Origin: JBBIND01 sp037444075
GTDB lineage: Bacteria > Acidobacteriota > Terriglobia > Bryobacterales > Bryobacteraceae
Assembly (NCBI GenBank): GCA_037444075.1
Contig: JBBIND010000111.1
Coordinates: 1 to 6,546 of the forward strand
DNA length: 6,546 bases
Direction: 5' to 3'
Shown here: in pieces, positions 1 through 6,546 of the stretch
Layout of the letters: the number at the start of each line of letters is the position of its first letter
Position numbering within the stretch: position 1 is the first letter of the stretch
Notes under the pieces: generated by a model
Databases searched by the model: none
Told to the model about the DNA's origin: nothing
The model's input: only the letters and a program-made list of their open reading frames with translations
Program-made: the position numbers and the translations under genes

Positions 1-2272
1 TCCGGAACCCGTTCCGGGCTTCCTGCTGGGCCGCAACAACTTCTTCCAGACCCGGCCTAACCCGCAGAATCAGCGCAAAGACACCATCTCCATCGACTTC
101 ATCCCGACTTTCAACCACACGTTCCGGTTCCGTCACCAGAACTACAACTGGACCGCTGTTGACGCCTTCCGGGGCGGGCTGGACCGGGCTATTACGGACT
201 GGAGCCGCCCCAACAAGACTGCCTCGCTGAACCACATCTGGACCGTTTCGCCGACCATGGTGAACGAGTTCCTGCTGACGGGCAGCGTGGACCGGGTGTT
301 CATCGGCGTCCACCGCGAGGGCTTGCGCTTCCAGCGCAGCAAGTACGGCATTGACTATCCGTACCTGTTCCCCGAACGCAAGGAGATCTTCGACAAGATT
401 CCGACCATCTCAATCGCCAACTTCGTCGAAGTGGACGGCGGCCCGTACCCGGCGTTTTCTTCCGGTCCCATCTACGTCGTGGGCAACAACCTGACGAAGA
501 TCACCGGTAATCACACCATTAAGCTCGGCGTCTCCTACGAGCGCTCCGGGCAGAATGACTTCGACCAGATCAACGTGACCGGCGTGCCGGGCGGAACGAA
601 CAACCAGAACGGGCGGTTCGTGTTCACCGATACCCGCACCGGCGACACCTCCAGCGGTTTGGCGATCGCCAACGCGGCCATGGGTCTGTTCACCACCTAC
701 GCCGAAATCGGTCAGCGCGCTTTCACACCCTACCGGGCCAACATGTTCGAGTGGTTCGTCCAGGATTCCTGGAAGGTCTCCCCGAAACTGCGCCTCGAGC
801 TGGGCGTGCGCCACAGCGTCATGACCCCTTACTACTACAGCCTCTGGGGGAATGCCGCGGTGTTCGACCCGAGACGGTATGATCCGGGCAAGGCCGTGGT
901 GCAGGATCCGGCGACAGGGTTCATTATCAGCGGTGACCGGTTCAATGGCATCGTGATCCCTGGCAAGGAATGGCCCAAGGCTGGACAAGGGCGCATTGCG
1001 CTGGCTGATGACCGCAGCTTCGACCGCCTCTTCAGCGGCGGGCCGAACTACTGGGGCGAAAAGCAGTGGGCCAACTTCCAGCCTCGCGTCGGCGTCGCTT
1101 ATGCCATCGATCCGAAGACCGCCCTCCGGGCGGGCGTTGGCAAGTTCCTGGCTCGTCCCGGCGTCAGCGACAACATCTTCCTGGGCGGCAACCCGCCGCT
1201 CCAGCCGATGGTCTCGATCGCCAACGGCCAGGCGGATTCGCCCGGCGGTGGACGTCCGTCCAACTTCCCGCTGTTTTTCATGACATCCGACCCGGTGTTC
1301 AAGATTCCGAGCGCCTGGACCTGGAACGTGACAGTGGAGCGGGAAATCGGCTTCGACACCACCATTTCGCTGGGCTACGTGGGGCGCACCGGACTTCACC
1401 TGGAACGCGAGCGCAACCTGAATGCATTACAGCCGGGCACGTTGCAGCGGCCTGAAAACCGCGGCATCAACACTAACGTGCTGCGTCCGTACAAGGGGTT
1501 CGCCATCATCGCTTTGGGCGAGAACGCCGCCCGCAGCGAGTACAACGCGTTTCAGCTCGAGTTGAACCGCCGCTTCACGCGCAACCTGAGCTATGGTCTC
1601 TCCTACACCTATTCCAAGAGCATGGACAACGCCTCCGATCGCCGCGTCCGGATCATCAATCCGTTCGACGACCGCATCATGTGGGGCGCCTCCAGCTTCG
1701 ATACACGCCACGTGGCAGTGGTCAACTTCATCTACCAGTTGCCGGTGCTCCGTGGCCGGGATGACCTGGTGGGCAAACTCCTCGGCGGTTGGCAGATCAC
1801 CGGCATCGCGCAGTTCCAGACGGGAGCACCTTTCTCGGTCGGAACTGCGGATGACTTCGCCGGTATCGGCGCCGTTGGCGAAGGCCAGGCTTGGGACGTT
1901 CATGGCGATCCGAAGCTGTCGCGCGGCAATCGGGCCTTCTCACAGGGCGCCGCCGACCAGAACTTCTGGTTCGCCACCCGGAGACCGGACGGCACGGCCA
2001 TGTTCACCACTCCGGCCGCGGGGACATTCTCCTCGAGCCAGACGCGGAACATGTTCTACAACGTCGGCTTCCAAAATTGGAACGCGGCGGTGTTCAAGGA
2101 CTTCCAGATCGCCGAACGGCACAAGGTGCAGTTCCGCGCCGAGTTCTTCAACTTCCCGAACCACCCCAACTGGAGCGGCGTGGACGCCAATCCTCGCAGC
2201 GGCACCTTTGGCAAGGTGACCAGCAAGACCAGCGAGCGGAACGTTCAGCTTAGCCTGCGTTACTCGTTCTGA
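1..2272 (+). CDS. TonB-dependent receptor-like outer-membrane protein (Oar-like), 3' part
   Basis: The reading frame is open from base 2 to the TGA at 2270-2272, giving 756 visible residues. The gene begins before the window. The ATG at 257 is internal, because the codons before it already read as barrel sequence (for example KTASLNHIWTVSPTMVNEF). Seen: alternating polar/aromatic beta-strand stretches, such as FEWFVQDSWKVSPKLRLELG, NFQPRVGVAYAIDPKTALRA, YNAFQLELNRRF followed by LSYGLSYTYSKSMDN, and FDTRHVAVVNFIYQLP. The C-terminus LSLRYSF ends in Phe, as is usual for barrel proteins inserted by the BAM machinery. Family knowledge: these phrases are typical of the roughly 1000-1200-residue acidobacterial receptors with an N-terminal carboxypeptidase-regulatory-like domain, a plug and a barrel. 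Here only the barrel and perhaps the end of the plug are present. The likely role is TonB-driven uptake of a bulky substrate, perhaps a glycan or peptide, across the outer membrane; the substrate cannot be read from the sequence. The gene converges on the phosphatase gene and shares its terminator. The family call is firm; the transport role is inferred. Confidence 0.9.
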   Translation, partial: PEPVPGFLLGRNNFFQTRPNPQNQRKDTISIDFIPTFNHTFRFRHQNYNWTAVDAFRGGLDRAITDWSRPNKTASLNHIWTVSPTMVNEFLLTGSVDRVFIGVHREGLRFQRSKYGIDYPYLFPERKEIFDKIPTISIANFVEVDGGPYPAFSSGPIYVVGNNLTKITGNHTIKLGVSYERSGQNDFDQINVTGVPGGTNNQNGRFVFTDTRTGDTSSGLAIANAAMGLFTTYAEIGQRAFTPYRANMFEWFVQDSWKVSPKLRLELGVRHSVMTPYYYSLWGNAAVFDPRRYDPGKAVVQDPATGFIISGDRFNGIVIPGKEWPKAGQGRIALADDRSFDRLFSGGPNYWGEKQWANFQPRVGVAYAIDPKTALRAGVGKFLARPGVSDNIFLGGNPPLQPMVSIANGQADSPGGGRPSNFPLFFMTSDPVFKIPSAWTWNVTVEREIGFDTTISLGYVGRTGLHLERERNLNALQPGTLQRPENRGINTNVLRPYKGFAIIALGENAARSEYNAFQLELNRRFTRNLSYGLSYTYSKSMDNASDRRVRIINPFDDRIMWGASSFDTRHVAVVNFIYQLPVLRGRDDLVGKLLGGWQITGIAQFQTGAPFSVGTADDFAGIGAVGEGQAWDVHGDPKLSRGNRAFSQGAADQNFWFATRRPDGTAMFTTPAAGTFSSSQTRNMFYNVGFQNWNAAVFKDFQIAERHKVQFRAEFFNFPNHPNWSGVDANPRSGTFGKVTSKTSERNVQLSLRYSF

Positions 2273-2296
2273 TTCGCTTTCGCTTGACCTGAAGCA

Positions 2297-2331
2297 AAAA
2301 ATCCCGCCCGGCTCAGCCGGGCGGGATTTTT
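2297..2331. terminator. Bidirectional Rho-independent terminator
   Basis: A perfect inverted repeat has arms 2297-2312 and 2316-2331 around a 3-base loop (tca). The core is ATCCCGCCCGGC pairing with GCCGGGCGGGAT, extended by four A-T pairs. Five T's follow the GC core on the + strand (2327-2331). The run of six A's at 2296-2301 gives a U tract on the - strand. It lies 24 bases after the receptor stop and 46 bases beyond the phosphatase stop, so it can serve both convergent genes. Confidence 0.9.
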
Positions 2332-2377
2332 CATTGCCTCGAGCGCTGGTTTCTGCCCGTACCCGCTGGAATGGTCC

Positions 2378-5023
2378 TTAGCCGGTCTTGCGGGCCACCT
2401 GATCCCGTATGATCCTCTCCACTTTCTTATCCGGATCGAACACCTTCACGGTGTAGGTGCCCGCTTCAAAGACAGGCGGTGTGAACCTCTCACCCTGAAT
2501 GCGCAGCGTGTAGATCACTTCACCGGTATCCTGTCTGGCGACCTGCACCACCGGGTCTTTCAGTCCTGGAGATTTCACAGGGTCGAGCGTCCAACCGGTG
2601 CGCGGCAACCCGTTGTCGGATTGGTGAATGGTGATCGGCCAGCCTTCATAAGGTGCGGCGCCGGGCTGAGAGGCTTCCACCCAGCGTGGCCAGTTGGCAA
2701 GTACGATACGTCGCGTCGCGCGCTGGAAGGTGATAATGCCGTAGCCGGGAGCGCGGTCGTGCAGCGACGCCGGCTCCACTCCCCGGGCAGTGGGATTCGC
2801 CACGGCGTGCACCGTCATCTTGTTGCCAAAGCCATCCAGGAACTCTCCGGTGTAAGCAGGCGCGCCCGGCTTGCGGTTGCGCCCGGGCTCTTCGGGGTAC
2901 CAGCGGCGAGGCCAGACGTTCGCCACCGAGGGAACGCAGATGGCCCAGCCGGCGTCATTCCAGTTCTCGACGCCGTACTGAATGGTGCTGGCCAGGTGCT
3001 GGTCGCCCGCGATGTGGAAAGCCAGCCCCTTGCGCATGGCGCGCAGGGCGCGGTTGCGCGGCGTCTGCGGCCAGCTGTTCGAGTCGTGGTCCATCACCGG
3101 CGCTTCGCCTTCCGCGTATTCGCCGGGCTTCATGACGCGCAGCTTGGGCGTAACGGCATCCGTGTTCACGCCTTTCGGGAGCGTCGCCAGGTTGGCGAAG
3201 ATGGTCTGCGAAACTACGGTTTTCATCCACGCGCCGCCGGACCAATCCGCCGCCCAACTCTCCAGAAACGCCTCCTGCCGCGGCCCGAGCAAATCCGCGC
3301 CGGGCAAATCACCGTCCGTGGCGGCATTGTAAGCAGGGTTCTGCGGCCAGCCGTTGGTGATCTGGGCCTTAGGCAACAACCCCTTCGGAGCAGACTTCCA
3401 CTTGCGGTCTTCGATGATGGCCACGCTCAGACCGCCGTATAACAGGTGCGTGTAGTAGACGGTGATGTCCTGCTCGACGGGCGTCGGGTCCGCCGGGTCA
3501 GGCAGATGGCTCGTCTGAGTCCGCTGCACCGCGTTGACCCATTCAGCCGGCATGGTGTAGCCGCCCTTGTCCTGCCCCTCGTAGCCCGAGCCTTCCGCGT
3601 GCCGTCCGGCTTCGCCCCAGATGTTGCCGTGATACACGTCGTGATCGTCGGGCAAGCAAGCCGTGGGAATGTCTTTGAGCAGCTCGCTGTATTCCCAGCC
3701 GAAGATGTACCATTTGCGCAGATAATCGAGGGCCGCCGCCTCCATCGGGGCGCGCTGCGTGCCGTACTCGCCGACGCGCTCATAGATGTTGTCCCCGGTG
3801 AAGAACAGCAGGTCGGGACGGAACCGGGAGACGTTGCGGACAATGTCGGCGTGCGGGAAACCGAAGTCATTGTTGCCGGTGAACGCCGCCACGACAATCT
3901 CGGGCTTGGTGACGGGATCCTTGCGCACGACGCCGCCGTAGGTGAACCGGCGGGGGCGTTCGGGGTTGTCTCTGAGCTCGTACACCAGCCGGTAGGGCAC
4001 ATCGCGGGTATCGTCCCATCCCGGGATGCGGAACGTCGCCGTCCGGGAAAGGGGGTCGATGGCCGCTCGCATGACGGTCTTCCACTCCCTGGACCCGGCC
4101 GGCTGAAAGTCGAGCGCCACTTCGCCGGCGCGCTCGCCGAGCGGGGCCATCTGCGCGGTCATCTTCATGACTCTCCGATGGAGCGTGTGCATGGCGAACA
4201 TGATGGGCCCGAACGCGCGGTCCTCATGAACGGTGACCTTGCTGCCGGAAACGCGCCAATCCTGAAACCAGCAGCGCAGCGTACCGCCTCGGCCCGTGCC
4301 GGCCTTGGCGCCGAAACCGGGGATGATCTCGACGGGCTGAGGTGATGGCCGGATGGCGCCGGAGCTGCACACCAGGGCCACTCCGCCTGTCAGCCATTCA
4401 GCGGGCACGCGTTCCCTGACGGCCTTGGCGAGCACACGATCAGCCTTGCTGGCTTCCAGTTCGAGCGTGTAGCTGTCGCCCACCGGCGTGGCTTTCAGGC
4501 GCAGCCGGACTCCATCCAACGGCGCCTTCACATCCGCCGGCTGGTGCCCAGCCTGTGGGTCGCCTATGAAGAGGCGGCCCTCGGTGGTGAGCCCTGCATC
4601 CAGACCGTTGCCGCGGACGGCGCTATCGCGGTAATCGCGGAAATGGCCGCGGATGCCGACCCGAAACCCCGCGAAGCCCTCCTTGAGCGGGCCGGTGTCC
4701 TCTTCGAGCCTGCCTGCCGTGACGCTGGTTTCCAGTCCACCGGAACGCGAGCTGATTTCGCGTGTCAGCAGGAACACGTTGCGGTCGCCTCCGGCGGCGA
4801 AACATTCCAGGCGGCCTCGGCTGACGCGCCAATCCTGCAGCGGGTTGGACCAGAATTCGGGCCCGGGCCAGGGGCGCTCGATGCCACCGAGCCAGGCGCT
4901 GCGGTATTCCGGTTCGGCGGCCCGCATCAATGCCTGCGAAGCGGGCACCGCGCCGGCCAGTTGGAGCAGCTTGCGCCGCGAAAGACCGTGGGACGAAGAC
5001 GAGTGCGACTCAGATTTGGCCAT
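2378..5023 (-). CDS. Tat-exported PhoD-like metallophosphatase with N-terminal lectin-like domain
   Basis: The product is 881 residues, from ATG 5023-5021 to TAA 2380-2378. The start is chosen because AGGAG lies 10 bases upstream and the next residues form a twin-arginine signal, SRRKLLQLAGA (residues 15-25, RR at 16-17). Export to the periplasm or surface by Tat is therefore expected, with metals loaded before export. Domains: about 40-265 is a beta-rich concanavalin/LamG-like region bracketed by QDWRVS at 63-68 and 254-259. About 265-375 is a probable PhoD N-terminal beta-sandwich. About 376-760 is the phosphatase, with GDNIYE (410-415), PDDHDVYHGN (458-467), DR (539-540) and GDQH (673-676). 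The last 80 or so residues look like a small beta-sandwich. The GD, DDH and GDxH boxes match PhoD-family metal-site motifs for hydrolysis of phosphate mono- or diesters. Oddity: the first metal box reads FTGNND (381-386), where the Cys-containing box of classical PhoD would be expected. The substrate is unknown. It converges on the receptor gene and is monocistronic within the window. Confidence 0.85.
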   Translation of the reverse strand: MAKSESHSSSSHGLSRRKLLQLAGAVPASQALMRAAEPEYRSAWLGGIERPWPGPEFWSNPLQDWRVSRGRLECFAAGGDRNVFLLTREISSRSGGLETSVTAGRLEEDTGPLKEGFAGFRVGIRGHFRDYRDSAVRGNGLDAGLTTEGRLFIGDPQAGHQPADVKAPLDGVRLRLKATPVGDSYTLELEASKADRVLAKAVRERVPAEWLTGGVALVCSSGAIRPSPQPVEIIPGFGAKAGTGRGGTLRCWFQDWRVSGSKVTVHEDRAFGPIMFAMHTLHRRVMKMTAQMAPLGERAGEVALDFQPAGSREWKTVMRAAIDPLSRTATFRIPGWDDTRDVPYRLVYELRDNPERPRRFTYGGVVRKDPVTKPEIVVAAFTGNNDFGFPHADIVRNVSRFRPDLLFFTGDNIYERVGEYGTQRAPMEAAALDYLRKWYIFGWEYSELLKDIPTACLPDDHDVYHGNIWGEAGRHAEGSGYEGQDKGGYTMPAEWVNAVQRTQTSHLPDPADPTPVEQDITVYYTHLLYGGLSVAIIEDRKWKSAPKGLLPKAQITNGWPQNPAYNAATDGDLPGADLLGPRQEAFLESWAADWSGGAWMKTVVSQTIFANLATLPKGVNTDAVTPKLRVMKPGEYAEGEAPVMDHDSNSWPQTPRNRALRAMRKGLAFHIAGDQHLASTIQYGVENWNDAGWAICVPSVANVWPRRWYPEEPGRNRKPGAPAYTGEFLDGFGNKMTVHAVANPTARGVEPASLHDRAPGYGIITFQRATRRIVLANWPRWVEASQPGAAPYEGWPITIHQSDNGLPRTGWTLDPVKSPGLKDPVVQVARQDTGEVIYTLRIQGERFTPPVFEAGTYTVKVFDPDKKVERIIRDQVARKTG

Positions 5024-5033
5024 GCGTTCTATT

Positions 5034-5038
5034 CTCCT
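5034..5038 (-). promoter_or_regulatory. Ribosome binding site of the phosphatase gene
   Basis: On the - strand the sequence reads GTAGGAGAATAGAACGC immediately before the ATG at 5023. AGGAG is 10 bases from the start, slightly long but usable. It fixes the start at the twin-arginine signal peptide rather than at the end of the open frame 82 codons upstream, whose extension has no signal-like or domain-like sequence. No convincing -35/-10 pair was recognised upstream. Confidence 0.7.
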
Positions 5039-5528
5039 ACTTGTTTCAAGGGGAGGGAAGGACCTATTGGGCTTTCCGTGCCCCCGCGCCGGCTCCCGCC
5101 CAGTCGCGCGACCCCGCGGAACGAGGACGCATTCCCCATCGCGGAGCGAGGTGCCTGACTGTGGTCGGCTATCCGCATGGATGCGCCCAACGGGGCCGTG
5201 TCCGGCGGGCTGCACCACGGACCCCTCGACCTGACGATGGCGCGCGCCGCGGAGGGTGGCGCACGGCAAACCGCCATGAAGCTCGTGCCGAAGTCGCCTG
5301 GCCTGTTTGTTACTGCCGGCGCAGTTGCAGGAGTCCAGGGAGGATTCACGCGGTCGGCTTTGCGGGGTGGAAACTCGGCAACTGGCGCGCCGGTCAACAG
5401 TGCGGCCGCCATGCGCCGCGCCGTGCGCATCTCGAGTTCAGCGTCGGAGCGGGAGTGGATAATCCTGCCAGCCGATGGATTCGCCGCCAGCCTGGTTTCG
5501 AGGGAGGTGCGCCCCAACTAGTGTGGGG
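5039..5528. other. Intergenic stretch with no recognised gene
   Basis: About 490 bases lie between the phosphatase ribosome binding site and the putative insertion sequence end. Open frames exist on both strands: a 162-codon TTG-started frame on the - strand at 5029-5517, and a 114-codon ATG frame on the + strand at 5177-5521. They overlap each other, lack ribosome binding sites, and encode low-complexity Ala/Arg/Pro/Gly-rich sequence with no familiar motif, as GC-rich non-coding DNA does. The phosphatase promoter is expected somewhere here. A decayed gene cannot be excluded, but I cannot name one. Confidence 0.5.
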
Positions 5529-5566
5529 CTAGCGAGGATGCCTCCTAATATTACTACGTTAAGTGC

Positions 5567-5672
5567 TTAAGGACTGCGAGAGCGCTCCACAGCGGTGCCG
5601 CAGTAGGCGCCTGCCCCGGTCCAGGTGAAGAGCAGATACTGAATCTCACGACGCGTTCTGGGCAGGGTCCAC
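5567..5672 (-). pseudogene. Out-of-frame C-terminal tail of the IS701-family transposase
   Basis: Reading the - strand from ACC at 5668-5666 gives 33 codons, TLPRTRREIQYLLFTWTG followed by AGAYCGTAVERSRSP, then TAA at 5569-5567. This resembles the usual basic and aromatic C-terminal end of IS701-family transposases, with a Tyr-Cys pair near the end. The upstream frame is intact to about FWV (5678-5670). Removing one G from the GGGTGGACC context at about 5675-5667 would join FWV directly to TLPRTRREIQ. A +1 insertion (or a net equivalent) thus moved the stop to 5646. Either the element has decayed or a base call is wrong. Confidence 0.65.
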
Positions 5673-6546
5673 CCAGAAGTTGTTTTTGGTGCGCAGCCTC
5701 TCCAGCGTCAGGAAGGCGTGCGCGAGCATCACCATCGTGACGTGATGGTGCCAGCCCTGCCAGTTCCGTCCCTCATAGTGGTCCAGGCCGAGTTCTTCTT
5801 TCAGGTGATGGTAGTCTTGCTCGATCTTCCAGCGGCACTTGATTAATCGCACTAAACGCCGGAGTGTGTAGCTGGCGGGCAGGTCGCACAAACTGTACTG
5901 CGTGGGCGCGTCCTCTGATTCAGGCCACTCGACCAACAGCCAGACTTCCTTGCCGGGTGGTTTGCCGTCCTGGTAGCGATGTGAGGTTTGAACCCGCGCC
6001 GCCCAGAAGCGGGATTCCAGCCAGCCCTTGGTTCCTTCCCGCCAACGAATCTTCTGCCAGCCTTTGGCCTGCCGGGCAGCCTCTTGCGCCAGCACTGGAC
6101 GTTGCCTGCCATAGCGGATCGCGCTGGGCGGACGGCCCCTCGCTTTGGCTTCGGGCACGATCAGTTCGGGTGGCTTGAGCCAGACTCCCACCTGCGGCGT
6201 GAGGCCCACGGCGTAAGCCAGTCCGCGCTGTTGCAATCCCTCCCGCAACTCGGTGGCGTCCCCATAGCCGGCATCGGCCAACACGATTTGATCAGCTACT
6301 CCCCAGGCGCGAATCTGATCGATGATTTCCAAGGCCAGTTCCCACTTCTGGCGAAAGACAATCGCTTCCGGGATGCCCGCCTGCTGGCGCCGCTCCGCAT
6401 CGTTGGCCCAACTCTCCGGAAGATAGAGCCGCCACCCCAACGGCGCGTTTCCCTGCTCGCCGACATGGTGCACGCTCACCGCCACCTGGCAGTTGCCGGT
6501 CTTGCCCAACGTGCCCGAGTACTGCCGCTCCACGCCTACCGAGTGC
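5646..6546 (-). CDS. IS701-family DDE transposase, partial and probably frameshifted
   Basis: The frame is open from the window edge to TGA at 5648-5646. The GTG at 6533 is not the real start: the codons before it read HSVG, completing the family phrase HSVGVERQYSGTLGKTGNCQ. The N-terminal hundred or so residues, with the first catalytic Asp, lie beyond the window. Visible catalytic boxes: the second Asp in VLADAGYGD (Asp codon 6275-6273) and the Glu in RWKIEQDYHHLKEELGLDHY (Glu codon 5822-5820), followed by GRNWQGWHHH. These are typical of the IS701 family, which moves by DDE cut-and-paste chemistry and duplicates 4 bases of target. The last residues of this frame (about DPAQNAS) do not look like the family C-terminus, which is found in another frame just downstream. 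The protein is therefore probably a shortened, altered product. The family call is firm; loss of activity is inferred. Confidence 0.88.
   Translation of the reverse strand, partial: HSVGVERQYSGTLGKTGNCQVAVSVHHVGEQGNAPLGWRLYLPESWANDAERRQQAGIPEAIVFRQKWELALEIIDQIRAWGVADQIVLADAGYGDATELREGLQQRGLAYAVGLTPQVGVWLKPPELIVPEAKARGRPPSAIRYGRQRPVLAQEAARQAKGWQKIRWREGTKGWLESRFWAARVQTSHRYQDGKPPGKEVWLLVEWPESEDAPTQYSLCDLPASYTLRRLVRLIKCRWKIEQDYHHLKEELGLDHYEGRNWQGWHHHVTMVMLAHAFLTLERLRTKNNFWVDPAQNAS

Larger units (their letters stand above)
5529..6546 (-). mobile_element. IS701-family insertion sequence, transposase 3' end (partial)
   Basis: The transposase at the right edge defines the element, which continues past base 6546. 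Its end inside the window is probably between the last tail codon (5567) and about 5529. Composition changes sharply here: an AT-rich patch at about 5546-5570 holds two small palindromes, TAATATTA (5546-5553) and TTAAGTGCTTAA (5559-5570), with a short GAGG/CCTC inverted repeat (5534-5537, 5541-5544) just outside. A CTAG at 5529-5532 fits the YTAR 4-base target reported for IS701 elements, and another lies at 5518-5521. The opposite terminal inverted repeat is not in the window, so the exact boundary is a guess. Confidence 0.6.

Noticed and set aside
257..259. ATG as the start of the receptor gene
   Set aside because: The same frame is open back to base 2 and encodes barrel-like sequence with no ribosome binding site before 257. 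The gene is cut by the window edge.
410..1399. 329-codon open frame on the - strand
   Set aside because: It is antisense to the receptor barrel, whose + frame is unambiguous. The translation is His/Arg/Gly/Val-rich without motifs, a normal shadow in GC-rich coding DNA.
2621..4345. Long + strand open frames (2621-3442 and 3446-4345) inside the phosphatase gene
   Set aside because: They are opposite a frame carrying clear phosphatase motifs; the translations are compositionally biased and motif-free.
5024..5269. 82-codon N-terminal extension of the phosphatase frame
   Set aside because: It would bury the twin-arginine signal peptide in the interior; the ribosome binding site and signal peptide both support the start at 5023.
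5029..5521. Open frames 5029-5517 (-) and 5177-5521 (+) as small genes
   Set aside because: They overlap on opposite strands, have weak starts (TTG, or ATG without a ribosome binding site) and show no recognisable domains. Left as unassigned intergenic DNA.
5546..5554. TAATATTAC, identical to the geminivirus replication-origin nonamer
   Set aside because: It is a 9-base match in an AT-rich patch, not in the loop of a GC-rich stem and with no Rep gene. Best taken as coincidence at an insertion sequence end.
5573..5602. Short inverted repeat CTGCG/CGCAG as a transposase terminator or element end
   Set aside because: A 5-base stem with a 20-base loop and no T tract, lying within the out-of-frame tail coding sequence; too weak to call.
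6531..6533. GTG as the start of the transposase
   Set aside because: The upstream in-frame codons read HSVG, part of the conserved family phrase, and the first catalytic Asp must lie further upstream, beyond the window.

Overview
The window looks like a piece of a GC-rich bacterial chromosome. The best guess for its source is Acidobacteriota of the Bryobacterales/Solibacter type. That guess rests on an Oar-like TonB-dependent receptor of the kind greatly expanded in that group, on a Tat-exported PhoD-like phosphatase and on codon use rich in G and C at third positions. It is an inference from protein character; no rRNA or other marker is present.

Layout. Bases 1-2272 (+) hold the last 756 codons of a large outer-membrane TonB-dependent receptor-like protein, whose N-terminal carboxypeptidase-regulatory-like and plug regions lie before the window. 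A strong hairpin with A/T tracts on both sides (2297-2331) sits between it and the next gene, and it can end transcription from both directions. Bases 5023-2378 (-) encode an 881-residue Tat-exported multidomain metallophosphatase of the PhoD type, converging on the receptor gene. Its start is set by a ribosome binding site and a twin-arginine signal; an open frame runs 82 codons further upstream but is probably untranslated. From about 5039 to 5530 I see no convincing gene. From about 5530 to the right edge is one end of an IS701-family insertion sequence. Its transposase runs right to left and enters the window from beyond base 6546. It appears to be frameshifted near its C-terminus: the open frame stops at 5646, but the family-like C-terminal tail continues in another frame to 5567.

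How the parts relate. The receptor and the phosphatase are convergent and so not an operon, but both are envelope functions. A periplasmic or surface phosphodi/monoesterase beside an outer-membrane importer would fit nutrient scavenging, though nothing in the sequence shows that they work together. The insertion sequence is an unrelated mobile element that landed upstream of the phosphatase gene. I found no CRISPR array, tRNA, rRNA or riboswitch, and no clear evidence of a wholly new system. The points most worth a second look are the atypical first metal-site motif and lectin-like N-terminal domain of the phosphatase, and the broken transposase end.
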